Positions 19,806 to 30,821 of a stretch of 64,000 nucleotides of DNA are shown in pieces. The stretch lies in assembly GCF_001654835.1 (NCBI RefSeq), contig NZ_LXEP01000028.1, positions 1 to 64,000 of the forward strand, read 5' to 3'. The notes beneath the pieces are model-generated. The model saw only the letters and a list, made by a program, of their open reading frames with translations, did not search any database and was not told the DNA's origin. Position 1 is the first letter of the stretch, and each line of letters opens with the position of its first letter. A program made the position numbers and the translations under genes. This DNA comes from Buttiauxella gaviniae ATCC 51604. GTDB lineage: Bacteria; Pseudomonadota; Gammaproteobacteria; Enterobacterales; Enterobacteriaceae.

Positions 19806-20426
19806 TTAGTTCATCCAGCGATCTTTCTTCTTGCGGCTTGGGATCATGTGCGGCAGTAACAGGCCGAGCAGCAGACCGAACCCAGCGACACCGCCGCCAT
19901 ACATAAACCACTGCATGATGATGGCACGTTGCTTGTCATCCAACTGAACATTCGCGGCATCGACTTTCTTCTTTGCGACGATCAGTTGGTTTTTAAGTTG
20001 TTGATTTTCTTCTTTAAGACCGGTGATTACGCTGTCGCTCTGCGCGACTTTCTGCTGCATTTCAGCCGTGCGCTGATTCCAGGTGGTATCGATATTTGTG
20101 AGCTTGTCAGTCAGTGTCTTAACCTGGTTTTCCAGGTCCGGCACACGCGTACGCAGGCTTGGATTGGTGCTCAGTTGCGCCAATGGGATCCAAGAGGTGC
20201 GGCCATTACTGTCGCGCACCTGGCCATATTTAGTTTCTTCATTGCTTTGCAGCAAGGTCACTTCTTCGCCCGCATTTACGGTGCCAAGCAAGCGGTAATT
20301 ATCCCCAGGACCACTACGCACCCAGGTGTTCAATTCGTCAGATACATAACGTTTTTCATCGGCATGGGCCACTACGGAAACGCTAAGGGAGAGCAAAGTA
20401 AGGCAAATTAGGCGGAATTTGTGCAT
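19806..20426 (-). CDS. ygiM: SH3b-domain membrane protein (TIGR04211)
   Basis: 206 residues. Signal peptide ending VVAHA-DEKRY, a bacterial SH3 domain (LNTWVRSGPGDNYRLLGTVNAGEEVTLL, residues 32-60), a long coiled coil (about 95-165) and a C-terminal membrane span (MYGGGVAGFGLLLGLLLPHM) followed by a basic tail. The ectodomain would therefore sit in the periplasm, anchored in the inner membrane. Function unknown; linkage to cca is conserved in enterobacteria. Divergent from ygiF. Confidence 0.93.
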   Translation of the reverse strand: MHKFRLICLTLLSLSVSVVAHADEKRYVSDELNTWVRSGPGDNYRLLGTVNAGEEVTLLQSNEETKYGQVRDSNGRTSWIPLAQLSTNPSLRTRVPDLENQVKTLTDKLTNIDTTWNQRTAEMQQKVAQSDSVITGLKEENQQLKNQLIVAKKKVDAANVQLDDKQRAIIMQWFMYGGGVAGFGLLLGLLLPHMIPSRKKKDRWMN

Positions 20427-20669
20427 GATTTCGTCGTTATTGTCATAAATAGTGGAACGATAGTAGTGGCATCAGTCTGACGGCGCAATCCGTAAACCTG
20501 AATGAGAATCATCCTGGTGTGAATTTGACCAATTGCTCACAGCTTATGGCTCGTCAAAATGCGCGCCACTCATGGTAATTTGGCGAAAAATATTATCTAC
20601 TGACCGCTATTGTGAGACTAAGTTCGCCGGGCGTTAGCTCGATGTGACACAACTAAAAGTAAAAAGACG

Positions 20670-21968
20670 ATGACTCAGGAAATCGAACTCAAATTTATCG
20701 TTAATCCAGCTGAACTGGATTCTCTTCGTAATACATTAAATTCGCTGGAAAGCCAGCATAGCGAACCTCGCCAATTGCTCAACATCTATTATGAAACTGC
20801 CGACAACCAGTTGCGCCGTCATGATATGGGTTTGCGCATCCGTGGCGATAATGGCCGCTATGAAATGACGATGAAAATCGCAGGCCGTGTCACTGGCGGA
20901 CTGCACCAGCGGCCGGAATATAATGTTGAGCTAAGCAAGGCTGAGCTTGACCTGTCGCTGCTGCCAAAGGAAGTCTGGCCTGAGGGCCTTTCCCCGGACG
21001 ATTTGCAATCCCAGTTAAACCCACTTTTCAGCACTGATTTTGCCCGTGAAAAATGGGTGGTAACGCACGGCAAAAGCCGTATCGAACTGGCGCTGGATCT
21101 CGGAGAAGTGAAAGCGGGTGAACTGTCTGAACCACTGTGCGAGCTGGAACTGGAATTACTCGAAGGCGAAACTGCAGACGTTTTAGTTTTTGCGAAGCAA
21201 CTGATTACTCATCCGGGTTTACGCCAGGGCAGCCTGAGCAAAGCCGCGCGTGGATACCATCTGGTGCAGGGAAATATGGAAAGAGAGATTAAGCCGTTAA
21301 CGGTATTACGCGTTCCCCCAAAAGCGACGGTTGAACAAGGACTGGAAGGTTCACTGGAACTGGCGCTTAGCCATTGGCAATACCACGAAGAGCTGTGGTT
21401 GCGTGGCAACGGCAAGGCGAAAGCACAGGTTCTGGAAGCGGTTGGCCTTGTGCGCTACGCGCTGGCGCTGTTCGGCGGCATTATTCCACGCAAGGCGAGC
21501 ACGCAAGTTCGCGAACTGACCGCAACTTACGAAACCATGCTGGCCTCAGACCTGAAAGCACAGGAACTGGCTTTCAGTGCGGAAAGCAGCCAGGCCAAAC
21601 TGGTGCTGACCGAGTGGCTGGTTGGGCGTCAGTGGCAGAAATTCACCGACGAAAAAGCTAACGTCAAACTGGCCGGTTCGTTTAAGCGTTTTGCGGATAC
21701 CCATCTTTCGCGTCATGCCGCAGAACTGAAAGAAACTTTCCAGCGTCCATTGGGCGATAGCTATGCTGATCAGTTGCCGCGTCTGGCACGTGAAACTGGC
21801 TCCATTCGCCTGCTGGCAGGCGTTTATGACGATGCGAAAACGCAACCGTGGCTGGATAACTGGCAAGGGCTGCGTCACGCCATTGCGACGCGCCAACAGG
21901 TAGAAATCGAACATTTTCGTAATGAAGCTATTGCGCAGGCTCCTTTCTGGCTGCATAGCGGTAAGTAG
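20670..21968 (+). CDS. ygiF: Inorganic triphosphatase (CYTH-CHAD)
   Basis: 432 residues. The N-terminal CYTH domain starts with the signature MTQEIELKF (E-x-E-x-K), with catalytic basic and acidic residues in MGLRIRGDNGRYEMTMK and ELELELLEGE. The C-terminal half, from about residue 215, is a histidine-bearing helical CHAD domain (LSHWQYHEELWLRGNGKAKAQVLEAVGLVRY), which binds polyphosphate in other proteins. E. coli YgiF hydrolyses tripolyphosphate. The next gene, glnE, follows after 27 bases, so they are co-transcribed. Confidence 0.95.
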   Translation: MTQEIELKFIVNPAELDSLRNTLNSLESQHSEPRQLLNIYYETADNQLRRHDMGLRIRGDNGRYEMTMKIAGRVTGGLHQRPEYNVELSKAELDLSLLPKEVWPEGLSPDDLQSQLNPLFSTDFAREKWVVTHGKSRIELALDLGEVKAGELSEPLCELELELLEGETADVLVFAKQLITHPGLRQGSLSKAARGYHLVQGNMEREIKPLTVLRVPPKATVEQGLEGSLELALSHWQYHEELWLRGNGKAKAQVLEAVGLVRYALALFGGIIPRKASTQVRELTATYETMLASDLKAQELAFSAESSQAKLVLTEWLVGRQWQKFTDEKANVKLAGSFKRFADTHLSRHAAELKETFQRPLGDSYADQLPRLARETGSIRLLAGVYDDAKTQPWLDNWQGLRHAIATRQQVEIEHFRNEAIAQAPFWLHSGK

Positions 21969-21995
21969 TAACCACCGTTTCTAAGGGACACGACC

Positions 21996-24848
21996 ATGAT
22001 GTCGCAAGCGCCACTATTACAGCAGCATTTGCAGGCGGCGCTGGCGCGTCTGCCACAAGAGATTGACCGCCAGACGTTAAGCCCTGAGGCTCAGGCTGTT
22101 CTGGCGTTTAGTGATTTTGTTTGTGACAGCATGGCGGCCTATCCCGCATGGCTTGAAGAATTACAGCATTCTCCACCGCTTGCCGACGAATGGCAGGACT
22201 ACGCGGCCTGGCTGCAGCAAGCGTTGCAGGAGGTCGATAGTGAACCCGCATTAATGAGCGCACTGCGCCTGTTCCGCCGTCGCATGATGGTGAGAATTGC
22301 CTGGTCACAGGCGTTGCAGCAGGTGCCGACTGAAAGCTCCCTCCAGCAATTAAGTGCCCTTGCAGAAACGTTGATTATCGCCGCCCGTGACTGGCTTTAT
22401 GCAGCATGCTGCCGCGAGTGGGGCACGCCGTGTAACCAGGCGGGTGTCGCACAACCGCTGATGATACTCGGGATGGGCAAACTTGGCGGTGGGGAGCTGA
22501 ATTTCTCCTCCGATATCGACCTGATTTTTGCCTGGCCGGAAAACGGTTTAACCCAGGGTGGGCGCCGTGAATTGGACAATGCCCAGTTCTTCACACGCCT
22601 CGGTCAGCGCCTGATTAAAGTCCTCGATCAACCGACGCAAGACGGCTTTGTTTATCGCGTCGACATGCGCCTGCGTCCGTTCGGTGACAGCGGCCCGTTG
22701 GTAGTGAGCTACGCCGCATTAGAAGATTATTACCAGGAACAAGGCCGCGACTGGGAACGCTACGCGATGGTTAAAGCGCGTATCATGGGCGATAACGATG
22801 ACGCATGGAGCCAGGAGCTGCGCAACATGCTGCGGCCTTTTGTCTTCCGTCGCTATATTGATTTCAGTGTTATTCAGTCGCTACGAAACATGAAAGGGAT
22901 GATTGCCCGTGAAGTGCGCCGCCGAGGGTTGACCGATAACATCAAACTCGGCGCGGGCGGCATTCGTGAAACTGAGTTTATCGTCCAGGTATTCCAGCTT
23001 ATTCGTGGCGGGCGCGAGCCATCTTTGCAGTCGCGCTCTTTGCTACCCACTCTTGAAGCTATCCAGCATTTACACCTGCTGCCAGAAGAAAATGCCGTAA
23101 AACTCAATGCGGCCTATTTATACCTTCGCCGTCTCGAAAACCTGCTGCAAAGCATTAATGACGAGCAAACGCAGACTTTGCCTGGCGATGAGCTGAACCG
23201 TGCTCGCCTGGCGTGGGGCATGAATGCGCAAACCTGGGACGAGCTGCAAGTCACCTTGCAACAGCATATGAGTGCCGTGCGCCAGGTGTTTAACGAATTG
23301 ATTGGCGATGACGAACCGGAACCGGGTGAAGATAAGCTCGCTGAAGCCTGGCGTGAGCTATGGCAGGATGCGCTGGATGCCGATGTGAACACGCCGGTTC
23401 TCGAGCATTTAACGCCGCAAGCGCGGGGTGAAGTTTTACGCCTGGTGAGTGATTTCCGCCAGGACACTGACAAGCGCACCATTGGGCCGCGTGGCCGTCA
23501 GGTGCTGGATCAACTGATGCCACGCTTGCTGTGTGAGGCCTGTTCCCGCAGCGATGCACCGTTGCCATTGTCTCGTTTAATACCGCTGTTACTCGGCATA
23601 GTTACGCGCACGACTTATCTTGAGTTGCTGACGGAATATCCGGGGGCGCTTAAACACCTGATTACGCTGTGTGCTGCGTCACCGATGATTGCCAGTCAAC
23701 TGGCGCGTTACCCGCTTCTGCTTGATGAACTGCTCGATCCGAATACCCTTTACCAACCGACCGCCACCGATGCTTATCGTGATGAGTTACGCCAGTATTT
23801 GCTGCGCGTGCCGGATGACGATGAAGAACAGCAGCTAGAAGCGTTGCGTCAGTTTAAACAGGCACAGTTGCTACGCGTGGCGGCGGCTGACATTACGGGC
23901 ACACTGCCGGTGATGAAAGTGAGTGACCACTTAACCTGGCTTGCTGAAGCGATGATTGACGCTGTTGTCCAGCAAGCCTGGGCGCAAATGGTCTTGCGAT
24001 ACGGCCAGCCGAAGCACTTACAGAACCGTGAAGGGCGCGGTTTTGCGGTTGTCGGCTACGGCAAACTCGGCGGCTGGGAGCTGGGTTATAGCTCCGATTT
24101 GGATCTGGTATTCCTGCACGATTGCCCATCGGATGTCATGACCGATGGCGAACGTGAAATTGATGGTCGCCAGTTCTATTTGCGTCTAGCGCAACGAGTT
24201 ATGCACCTGTTTAGCACCCGTACTTCCTCAGGTATTTTGTATGAAGTGGACGCACGTTTGCGCCCCTCTGGCGCGGCGGGAATGCTCGTCACCACCACTG
24301 AAGCCTTTGCTGATTATCAGCAAAACGAAGCCTGGACCTGGGAGCATCAGGCCCTGGTGCGGGCGCGAATTGTCTATGGCGATCCGCTGCTTAAGCAGGA
24401 GTTCGATGCGATTCGCCGCAAGATTTTGTGTGTACCGCGTGAAGGTGAAAAACTCCAGACTGAAGTGCGGGAGATGCGTGAAAAAATGCGCGCGCATCTG
24501 GGTGGGAAAACGCGTGAACGCTTTGATATTAAAGCCGATGAAGGTGGCATTACCGATATTGAGTTTATCACTCAATATCTAGTATTACGTTATGCGGCGC
24601 AGGCCCCAAAATTGACGCGTTGGTCTGACAATGTGCGCATTCTGGAATTAATGGCGCAAAACGACATCATGAGTGATGACGAAGCGAAAGCGCTGACGCA
24701 TGCTTATGTCACGTTGCGCGATGAACTTCATCACCTGGCATTGCAAGAGCTGCCTGGAAACGTGGCAATGGATACATTCACTCAAGAGCGCGAGCAGGTA
24801 TTAACAAGCTGGCGTATGTGGCTGAGTGAGCCGCAAACACGCGCATAA
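21996..24848 (+). CDS. glnE: Bifunctional glutamine synthetase adenylyltransferase / adenylyl-removing enzyme
   Basis: 950 residues with two nucleotidyltransferase domains joined by a helical linker. The N-terminal adenylyl-removing domain has [22 protein letters not shown] (near residue 158) and the C-terminal adenylyl-transferase domain has [23 protein letters not shown] (near 688). It sets glutamine synthetase activity in response to PII. The start is one of two tandem ATG codons at 21996 and 21999, with AAGGGA upstream. The 3' end is 55 bases before hldE. Confidence 0.97.
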   Translation: MMSQAPLLQQHLQAALARLPQEIDRQTLSPEAQAVLAFSDFVCDSMAAYPAWLEELQHSPPLADEWQDYAAWLQQALQEVDSEPALMSALRLFRRRMMVRIAWSQALQQVPTESSLQQLSALAETLIIAARDWLYAACCREWGTPCNQAGVAQPLMILGMGKLGGGELNFSSDIDLIFAWPENGLTQGGRRELDNAQFFTRLGQRLIKVLDQPTQDGFVYRVDMRLRPFGDSGPLVVSYAALEDYYQEQGRDWERYAMVKARIMGDNDDAWSQELRNMLRPFVFRRYIDFSVIQSLRNMKGMIAREVRRRGLTDNIKLGAGGIRETEFIVQVFQLIRGGREPSLQSRSLLPTLEAIQHLHLLPEENAVKLNAAYLYLRRLENLLQSINDEQTQTLPGDELNRARLAWGMNAQTWDELQVTLQQHMSAVRQVFNELIGDDEPEPGEDKLAEAWRELWQDALDADVNTPVLEHLTPQARGEVLRLVSDFRQDTDKRTIGPRGRQVLDQLMPRLLCEACSRSDAPLPLSRLIPLLLGIVTRTTYLELLTEYPGALKHLITLCAASPMIASQLARYPLLLDELLDPNTLYQPTATDAYRDELRQYLLRVPDDDEEQQLEALRQFKQAQLLRVAAADITGTLPVMKVSDHLTWLAEAMIDAVVQQAWAQMVLRYGQPKHLQNREGRGFAVVGYGKLGGWELGYSSDLDLVFLHDCPSDVMTDGEREIDGRQFYLRLAQRVMHLFSTRTSSGILYEVDARLRPSGAAGMLVTTTEAFADYQQNEAWTWEHQALVRARIVYGDPLLKQEFDAIRRKILCVPREGEKLQTEVREMREKMRAHLGGKTRERFDIKADEGGITDIEFITQYLVLRYAAQAPKLTRWSDNVRILELMAQNDIMSDDEAKALTHAYVTLRDELHHLALQELPGNVAMDTFTQEREQVLTSWRMWLSEPQTRA

Positions 24849-24903
24849 GATTAATTGTGATATTATCCGCGACAAAATTTTATCCCTCTCTGGAGAGTCA
24901 GGA

Positions 24904-26334
24904 ATGAAAGTAACGCTGCCCGAATACAGCCGTGCAGGCGTCATGGTAGTTGGTGATGTGATGCTGGATCGCTACTGGTATGGCCCTACAAGCCGCATCT
25001 CCCCGGAAGCTCCGGTACCAGTGGTGAAAGTCGATAACATTGAAGAACGTCCTGGCGGCGCGGCTAACGTGGCAATGAATATTGCTTCGTTGGGTGCTAA
25101 TTCTCGCCTGGTGGGTTTGACGGGCATCGACGATGCTGCGCGGGCACTCAGCCAGACGCTGGCCGGTGTGAACGTTAAGTGCGATTTCGTTTCGGTGCCG
25201 ACTCATCCGACAATCACCAAACTGCGTGTACTTTCCCGCAACCAACAGCTGATTCGCCTCGATTTTGAAGAAGGCTTTGAAGGTGTTGATCCGGAACCTT
25301 TGCACGAGCGTATTAGCCAGGCTTTGCCGCACATTGGCGCGCTGGTGCTTTCTGACTACGCAAAAGGCGCGCTGGCAAGTGTTCAGCATATGATTAGCCT
25401 TGCGCGTGCTGCAAACGTTCCTGTGCTTATCGATCCGAAAGGAACCGACTTTAATCGCTATCGCGGTGCTACGCTGCTAACGCCAAACCTCTCTGAATTT
25501 GAAGCGGTTGTTGGCAAGTGTAAGAACGACGAAGAGCTGGTGGAACGCGGTATGAAGCTCATCGCTGAATACGATCTTTCTGCTTTGCTGATCACCCGTT
25601 CTGAACACGGCATGACGCTGCTGCAACCGGGTATTGAACCGTTCCATCTGCCGACGCAGGCGCAGGAAGTTTACGATGTGACCGGTGCAGGTGACACGGT
25701 CATTGGCGTACTGGCGGCAACGCTTGCTGCGGGTAATTCGCTGGAGGAAGCATGCTACTTTGCCAATGCAGCGGCAGGCGTAGTGGTGGGCAAACTGGGT
25801 ACTTCTACCGTTTCGCCAATTGAGCTGGAAAACGCAGTGCGTGGTCGTGCGGATTCAGGTTTTGGCGTGATGACCGAAGCTGAGTTAAAAGTTGCTGTGG
25901 CGAACGCGCGTAAACGCGGTGAAAAAGTCGTAATGACTAACGGCGTTTTCGACATTCTTCACGCAGGCCACGTTTCGTATCTGGCGAATGCACGCAAACT
26001 TGGCGACCGCCTGATTGTTGCGGCAAACAGTGATGCTTCAACCAAACGCCTGAAAGGTGAAACCCGCCCGGTAAACCCGCAGGATCAGCGCATGATCGTG
26101 TTAGCAGCACTGGAAGCGGTGGATTGGGTGGTGTTGTTTGAAGAAGATACTCCACAACGCTTGATTGGCGAGATCTTGCCTGACCTGCTGGTCAAAGGTG
26201 GCGATTACAAACCGGATGATATTGCCGGGAGTAAAGAAGTCTGGGCCAACGGTGGTGAAGTGATGGTGCTGAATTTTGAAGATGGTTGCTCAACCACGAA
26301 CATCATTAAAAAGATTCAAAGCCACGACGCATAA
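24904..26334 (+). CDS. hldE: Bifunctional heptose 7-phosphate kinase / heptose 1-phosphate adenylyltransferase
   Basis: 476 residues, two domains. The ribokinase-type N-terminal half has [23 protein letters not shown] and the nucleotide motif [11 protein letters not shown]; the cytidylyltransferase-like C-terminal half has [16 protein letters not shown], the HxGH site. It makes ADP-D-glycero-D-manno-heptose for the LPS inner core. Start ATG 24904 ([16 protein letters not shown]) has TCAGGA six bases before it; an upstream in-frame ATG at 24826 lies inside glnE and was rejected. In E. coli glgS and yqiJK follow this gene, and here ubiK follows directly. Confidence 0.98.
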   Translation: MKVTLPEYSRAGVMVVGDVMLDRYWYGPTSRISPEAPVPVVKVDNIEERPGGAANVAMNIASLGANSRLVGLTGIDDAARALSQTLAGVNVKCDFVSVPTHPTITKLRVLSRNQQLIRLDFEEGFEGVDPEPLHERISQALPHIGALVLSDYAKGALASVQHMISLARAANVPVLIDPKGTDFNRYRGATLLTPNLSEFEAVVGKCKNDEELVERGMKLIAEYDLSALLITRSEHGMTLLQPGIEPFHLPTQAQEVYDVTGAGDTVIGVLAATLAAGNSLEEACYFANAAAGVVVGKLGTSTVSPIELENAVRGRADSGFGVMTEAELKVAVANARKRGEKVVMTNGVFDILHAGHVSYLANARKLGDRLIVAANSDASTKRLKGETRPVNPQDQRMIVLAALEAVDWVVLFEEDTPQRLIGEILPDLLVKGGDYKPDDIAGSKEVWANGGEVMVLNFEDGCSTTNIIKKIQSHDA

Positions 26335-26356
26335 GCCCCGCAAAGTACAATAAGAA

Positions 26357-26381
26357 ACGCCCCTGGTCAGGGGCGTTTTTT
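26357..26381. terminator. Terminator between convergent hldE and ubiK
   Basis: ACGCCCCTG / CAGGGGCGT stem followed by six Ts on the plus strand, reaching the ubiK stop codon. An A-run to its left (GAAA) is short, so it works mainly for hldE. Confidence 0.9.
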
Positions 26382-26664
26382 ACATCTGTGGTTCGGTCGG
26401 CGGAGTAACTTCCGGTGCCTGAACGCTACGGCTCTCAAGCTCGGTTAAACGCTGCTCCAGTAACGCCAGTTTTTCTCGGGTGCGCAGCAGTACTTGAGTC
26501 TGCACATCAAACTCCTCGCGGCTTACCAGATCCAGTCGGGTTAACTGTGACTGCAAAACCTGACGTACTTTCTTCTCGACATCATCCCCGAATTCACGAA
26601 TCCCTTTCGGCATTGACTCGTGGACCTGGCGTGCGATCTGTTCAATTTTTTTCGGGTCAATCAT
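26380..26664 (-). CDS. ubiK: Ubiquinone biosynthesis accessory factor
   Basis: 94 residues, [21 protein letters not shown], with an amphipathic N-terminus and a C-terminal coiled coil ([21 protein letters not shown]). UbiK (YqiC) assists the aerobic ubiquinone-making metabolon with UbiJ and affects membrane behaviour and virulence in Salmonella. I started at ATG 26664, which gives the family N-terminus; the frame extends five more codons with no homology. The last dozen residues ([12 protein letters not shown]) are poorly conserved. Confidence 0.93.
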   Translation of the reverse strand: MIDPKKIEQIARQVHESMPKGIREFGDDVEKKVRQVLQSQLTRLDLVSREEFDVQTQVLLRTREKLALLEQRLTELESRSVQAPEVTPPTEPQM

Positions 26665-26803
26665 AGTGGCTTCCATCATCTTACGGGATTGTCATACGCG
26701 ATTAGTTTTAATTGTAATGCCTGTAAGGCTCGTTAGAAACCCGAAATGTTATAAGGTTTGGCGTTGCCAGAGAAAATCATCGGCGTTATAGTAAGTCTGC
26801 TTA

Positions 26804-26947
26804 TTCTCAGGGCGGGGTGTAACTCCCCACCGGCGGTAAATCAGCAAACGCTGAAAGCCCGCGAGCGCTCCAGAGCAATCTGGAGGTCAGCAGATCCGGT
26901 GTAATTCCGGAGCCGACGGTTAAAGTCCGGATGGGAGAGAGTAACGA
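26804..26947 (+). promoter_or_regulatory. FMN riboswitch (RFN element) controlling ribB; source of sRNA SroG
   Basis: Conserved RFN blocks are present in order: TCTCAGGGCGGGGTG, CCCCACCGGCGGTAA, then AGCCCGCGAGCG, GGTCAGCAGATCCGGTG, TTCCGGAGCCGACGGT and AGTCCGGATGGGAGAGAGTA. The aptamer binds FMN and represses ribB when flavin is plentiful. About 95 bases separate it from the ribB start. They include a T-rich tract near 26979-26986 that could serve the expression platform. Confidence 0.97.
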
Positions 26948-27042
26948 CTAAGCTCAAGCTTTTAAGCCTGCTCACGTTATTTTTATAGCTCCTAAGACTG
27001 CCCTGATTCTGGTAACCATAATATTAATGAGGTTTTTTTACC

Positions 27043-27696
27043 ATGAATCAGACGCTCCTTTCTGCATTTGGCACCCCTACACAACGCGTTGAACATGCTC
27101 TTGAAGCACTGCGTGAAGGCCGCGGGGTAATGGTTCTTGACGATGAAGATCGCGAGAACGAAGGCGACATGATTTTCCCAGCGGAAACCATGACCGTTGA
27201 GCAAATGGCTCTGACCATTCGCCACGGTAGCGGTATTGTTTGCCTGTGCCTGACCGAAGAACGCCGTAAACAACTCGAATTGCCAATGATGGTTGAGAAC
27301 AACACCAGTGCCTATGGCACAGGGTTTACTGTGACTATCGAAGCTGCAAGCGGTGTGACTACCGGTGTTTCTGCTGCAGACCGTATTACGACTGTGCGTG
27401 CCGCGATTGCTGATGGCGCAAAACCAAGCGACCTGAATCGCCCAGGCCATGTGTTCCCGCTCCGTGCTCAGCCTGGTGGCGTGTTAACTCGCGGTGGCCA
27501 TACTGAAGCAACCATTGATTTGGTCACGCTTGCGGGTTTCAAACCTGCTGGTGTGTTGTGTGAGTTGACCAACGATGATGGCAGCATGGCGCGTGCACCA
27601 GAGTGCATGACCTTTGCCCGCCAGCACAATATGGCTGTTGTGACGATTGAAGACCTGGTGGAATACCGTCAGGCTCATGAACGCAAAGCCAGCTAA
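27043..27696 (+). CDS. ribB: 3,4-dihydroxy-2-butanone-4-phosphate synthase
   Basis: 217 residues, single-domain RibB. It turns ribulose 5-phosphate into formate and dihydroxybutanone phosphate for riboflavin synthesis. The metal- and substrate-binding stretch [18 protein letters not shown] (about 32-49) and the late [17 protein letters not shown] motif (about 150-166) are intact. It lies downstream of the FMN riboswitch and is followed by a terminator shared with zupT. Confidence 0.98.
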   Translation: MNQTLLSAFGTPTQRVEHALEALREGRGVMVLDDEDRENEGDMIFPAETMTVEQMALTIRHGSGIVCLCLTEERRKQLELPMMVENNTSAYGTGFTVTIEAASGVTTGVSAADRITTVRAAIADGAKPSDLNRPGHVFPLRAQPGGVLTRGGHTEATIDLVTLAGFKPAGVLCELTNDDGSMARAPECMTFARQHNMAVVTIEDLVEYRQAHERKAS

Positions 27697-27713
27697 CTCT
27701 CGCTAAAAAGCAA

Positions 27714-27747
27714 AAAGCCCGGTTTTTCTACACCGGGCTTCTTTTTT
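27714..27747 (+). terminator. Terminator of ribB
   Basis: AAGCCCGG / CCGGGCTT stem, then CTTTTTT. The T-run runs into the zupT stop codon; AAAAA to the left makes it possibly bidirectional. Confidence 0.88.
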
Positions 27748-28513
27748 AGCCGATTCCATTGCTTTGTAGCAGCGTCAGGCTAAACCCCATCACCGCCATA
27801 CCGCAAAGAACGCCGTAACTCGGATTGTTATGTGGGTCGATTTCTTTCGCGAGCGGCATCAATTCATCGACCGACAATGCCACCATAATGCCCGCGACGG
27901 CAGCCATAATTGCTGCCATCAAAACAGGCGAAATCATCGGGCCTAAGATCAGCCAGGCCAACACGCCACCCAGAATTTCTGCCAGCCCGGAAATACCTGC
28001 CCAGAAGATAGCTTTGCGCTTTGAACCCGTAGCCGCGTAGACAGGTCCTGCCACGGCCAAACCTTCAGGAATATTGTGCAATGCCACTGCGAGTGCAATT
28101 CCCATGCCTAATTCCAGGTTGCTGCTGGCGGTAACAAAGGTCGCCACACCTTCTGGGAAGTTATGCAGGCTAATACCAAGAGTCAGCAACAACGCTGTGC
28201 GGCGTAAATTACGCGGCTGCGGTTTGCTGTCCATCAAGTCTTGCGGATGTGCATGGGGCAGGGCGCGGTCAAGTGCGAAGTAACCCAGCAAACCCAGCAT
28301 AAACATGCCATAACCCAATACGGGCGACATTCCTTCGGTGTGGAGTGCGGCAGGCAGCATTTCCATAAGCGAGATAAGCAACATAATGCCCGCTGCAAAG
28401 CCGAGAGAAAATGCCAGCACACGGTTTGATGGCTTCTGGCCGAGCACGCCAAGAAAAGCACCAATAAAAGTGGCTCCCCCTGCTAATAGGGTCAGGATCA
28501 AGGGTACTGACAT
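27746..28513 (-). CDS. zupT: Zinc (divalent metal) transporter, ZIP family
   Basis: 255 residues, about eight membrane spans. The metal-coordinating helix motifs [10 protein letters not shown] and [12 protein letters not shown] are intact, and the protein starts [22 protein letters not shown] as in E. coli. ZupT imports zinc and also iron, manganese and cobalt. A good Fur-box match lies just upstream, about 15-33 bases before the start codon, so iron control is likely. Convergent with ribB. Confidence 0.96.
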   Translation of the reverse strand: MSVPLILTLLAGGATFIGAFLGVLGQKPSNRVLAFSLGFAAGIMLLISLMEMLPAALHTEGMSPVLGYGMFMLGLLGYFALDRALPHAHPQDLMDSKPQPRNLRRTALLLTLGISLHNFPEGVATFVTASSNLELGMGIALAVALHNIPEGLAVAGPVYAATGSKRKAIFWAGISGLAEILGGVLAWLILGPMISPVLMAAIMAAVAGIMVALSVDELMPLAKEIDPHNNPSYGVLCGMAVMGFSLTLLQSNGIG

Positions 28514-28527
28514 TTATCACTCCTTTT

Positions 28528-28546
28528 GATAATGATTCTCATTAAT
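28528..28546. promoter_or_regulatory. Fur box upstream of zupT
   Basis: GATAATGATTCTCATTAAT matches 15 of 19 positions of the Fur consensus (GATAATGAT, A, ATCATTATC). It lies 15 bases from the zupT start codon, where bound Fur would block transcription or initiation. Identification is by sequence match only. Confidence 0.75.
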
Positions 28547-28712
28547 ATTAATGGGCGATGTGATAAAAATCGAGAGCCAGTTGAGAAGCTTTACACATCG
28601 CTTACATTCAAATTTCCTGAAGATCTTCATCATGCTTATCTGAGTTCTTCATAGCGTAAAAGCGCGTACTGTAGCTTTCATAAACTGAATTACCTGATTA
28701 AAGGACACCACC

Positions 28713-29501
28713 ATGAAAACTCAACGAATGCCTGCGCTGTTCCTAGGACACGGTAGCCCAATGAACGTGCTGGAAGATAACCAATATACCCAGGCCTGGC
28801 GCCATTTGGGAGAGACCTTACCGCGTCCAAAAGCAATTGTGGTGGTATCTGCGCACTGGTTCACTAAAGGCACGGGTGTTACGGCAATGGAAACGCCAAA
28901 AACTATCCATGATTTCGGTGGTTTCCCACAGGCCTTGTACGATACCCATTACCCGGCACCGGGTTCCCCTGCGCTTGCACAACAGTTAGTTGACCTTCTG
29001 GCACCCGTTCCGGTGATGCAAGACAAAGAAGCCTGGGGATTTGATCACGGCTCCTGGGGCGTGCTTATTAAGATGTACCCGAATGCCGATATTCCAATGG
29101 TACAGCTCAGTATCGACAGCACTAAACCGGCGGCATGGCATTTTGAGATTGGCCGCAAGCTGGCGACATTGCGCGATCAGGGCATCATGCTGATTGCCAG
29201 TGGTAACGTGGTTCATAACCTGAGAACTGCGCGCTGGCACGGTGAAAACACGCCATATCCATGGGCTGAGTCATTTAACCAATACGTTAAAGACAATCTC
29301 ACCTGGCTTGGGCCGGTAGCCGAACACCCTCTTGTGAATTACCTGGAGCATGAAGGCGGATCGTTATCTAATCCAACAGCGGATCACTACCTGCCGTTGT
29401 TGTATGTTCTCGGGGCATGGGATGGCAAAGAGCCAATTACGCTGCCGACAGACGGTATTGAGATGGGATCGTTGAGTATGCTTTCTGTTGTTATCGGATA
29501 A
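28713..29501 (+). CDS. ygiD: 4,5-DOPA-extradiol-dioxygenase family protein
   Basis: 262 residues, LigB-superfamily extradiol dioxygenase fold. Metal-binding histidines are expected in LFLGHGSPMN (near 11-20), SAHWFTKGTGV, and WGFDHGSWG; ASGNVVHNLR is also conserved. E. coli YgiD opens the DOPA ring in vitro; its natural substrate is uncertain. The start has AAAGGA upstream. It reads toward ygiC, with a REP-type inverted repeat between. Confidence 0.93.
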   Translation: MKTQRMPALFLGHGSPMNVLEDNQYTQAWRHLGETLPRPKAIVVVSAHWFTKGTGVTAMETPKTIHDFGGFPQALYDTHYPAPGSPALAQQLVDLLAPVPVMQDKEAWGFDHGSWGVLIKMYPNADIPMVQLSIDSTKPAAWHFEIGRKLATLRDQGIMLIASGNVVHNLRTARWHGENTPYPWAESFNQYVKDNLTWLGPVAEHPLVNYLEHEGGSLSNPTADHYLPLLYVLGAWDGKEPITLPTDGIEMGSLSMLSVVIG

Positions 29502-29506
29502 AAAAA

Positions 29507-29523
29507 GGCGCGAATTTCGCGCC
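29507..29523 (-). terminator. Hairpin with T-run for leftward transcripts (ygiBC)
   Basis: GGCGCG / CGCGCC with an AATTT loop. Seven Ts follow on the minus strand only, so it would end leftward transcripts coming from ygiC. The ygiD stop codon is seven bases to its left. Confidence 0.7.
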
Positions 29524-29557
29524 TCAGATTGCTGGGAAAGGTAGATAAACGGGTTTT

Positions 29558-29626
29558 GTAGGGTGGATTAGCGTAAGCGACATCCACCAATTTATGTCGG
29601 ATGTCGCTTACGCTAATCCGACCTAC
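29558..29626. repeat. Paired REP-like elements (BIME-like inverted repeat)
   Basis: Two 31-base REP-like units face each other: 29558-29588 (GTAGGGTGGATTAGCGTAAG...) and 29596-29626 (...ACGCTAATCCGACCTAC), separated by seven bases. Each unit is itself a hairpin with GTAG/GGAT and ATCC arms, and the pair forms a longer one. The inner GCGTAAGCG recurs in the repeat after ygiQ, so both belong to the same repeat family of this genome. Confidence 0.8.
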
Positions 29627-29654
29627 GAAGGCGAAAATCTAAACCTTTTAATAT

Positions 29655-30815
29655 TTACTCTACAAACACATGCGGATAGAAGCGCGAAAGATCCTGAGTG
29701 ATCAGCTCGCGATCTTCACGAATACCAATACCCGCAGGTTGATCGTTGATAAGCCAGCTGCCGATCAGCACATAACTGTCACCAAATTTTGGCAACTGAT
29801 AGAACTCCTGCACGATCATGCCTTCATCTCCGTAAGGGCCATCAACACGGGCAATTTCTTCGCCGTTTTCGATGATCTTCACATTCGCACCTTCGCGGGA
29901 GAAGATGGGCTTCACAACGTACTTATCCATCGCCGGATAGTTATCTTCAGCGAAATAAGCAGGCAGCAAGTTTGGATGATTCGGGAACATTTCCCACAGC
30001 ATTGGCAGCAACGCTTTGTTGGAGATAATGCTCTTCCAGGCAGGTTCCAGCCAGCGAACGCCAGCATCTTCGAGTTTGGTGGAGAACATTTCACGCAGCA
30101 TGAATTCCCACGGATAGAGCTTGAACAGGTTACTGATAACCTGATCCTGCACATCCGTGAACTGGCCTTTCTCGCCCAGACCGATTTCTTCCATGTAGAC
30201 GAATTCGCTCGCCACTTCTGCTTCAGCTGCACAATCTTGCAAATACTGGACAGTACCGCGATCTTCTACAGTGTCCTGGCAGCAGGCAAAATGTACCAGG
30301 TTGAAACCGTGTTGCTGTTTTAATTCAGCAAAACGCTCAATGATCTTCTCTTGCAGGCTGTTGAATTGATCGCTTCCCGCAGGCAAATTCCCAGCCTGAA
30401 CCTGGTCTTCAAGCCAGATCCACTGGAAGAATGCCGCTTCGTATAAAGACGTTGGCGTATCGGCATTGTTTTCCAGAAGCTTAGGTTCACCAATCCCATC
30501 CCACGCGATATCCAGGCGTGAGTAAAGAGACGGCTGCTGAGTGCGCCATGACTGACGTACAAATTCCCAGGTGTGCTTAGGAATGCGGAACTTAGCCAGC
30601 AGCTCATCGCTACTCACTACTTTGTCCACAACTTTCAGGCACATCTGGTGCAGTTCAGCGGTGACTTCTTCCAGGCGTTCAACTTGAGGGAGCGTTAGCT
30701 TGTAATATGCGTCTTCACACCAGTACGGCTCGCCATACATGGTGTGAAAGTTAAAACCGTATTCAGTGGCTTTCTCGCGCCAGTCCGGGCGCTCAGTAAT
30801 CGCAATTCTTTCCAT
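29655..30815 (-). CDS. ygiC: ATP-grasp protein, glutathionylspermidine synthase-like
   Basis: 386 residues, single-domain relative of the Gsp synthetase ATP-grasp half: [23 protein letters not shown] (near 105-127), [37 protein letters not shown] (near 310-345). It should form a peptide-type bond using ATP, but E. coli YgiC does not have proven Gsp activity. It follows ygiB by six bases; the pair forms a conserved unit downstream of tolC. No strong Shine-Dalgarno is seen, which fits translational coupling to ygiB. Confidence 0.93.
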   Translation of the reverse strand: MERIAITERPDWREKATEYGFNFHTMYGEPYWCEDAYYKLTLPQVERLEEVTAELHQMCLKVVDKVVSSDELLAKFRIPKHTWEFVRQSWRTQQPSLYSRLDIAWDGIGEPKLLENNADTPTSLYEAAFFQWIWLEDQVQAGNLPAGSDQFNSLQEKIIERFAELKQQHGFNLVHFACCQDTVEDRGTVQYLQDCAAEAEVASEFVYMEEIGLGEKGQFTDVQDQVISNLFKLYPWEFMLREMFSTKLEDAGVRWLEPAWKSIISNKALLPMLWEMFPNHPNLLPAYFAEDNYPAMDKYVVKPIFSREGANVKIIENGEEIARVDGPYGDEGMIVQEFYQLPKFGDSYVLIGSWLINDQPAGIGIREDRELITQDLSRFYPHVFVE

Positions 30816-30821
30816 AATTTC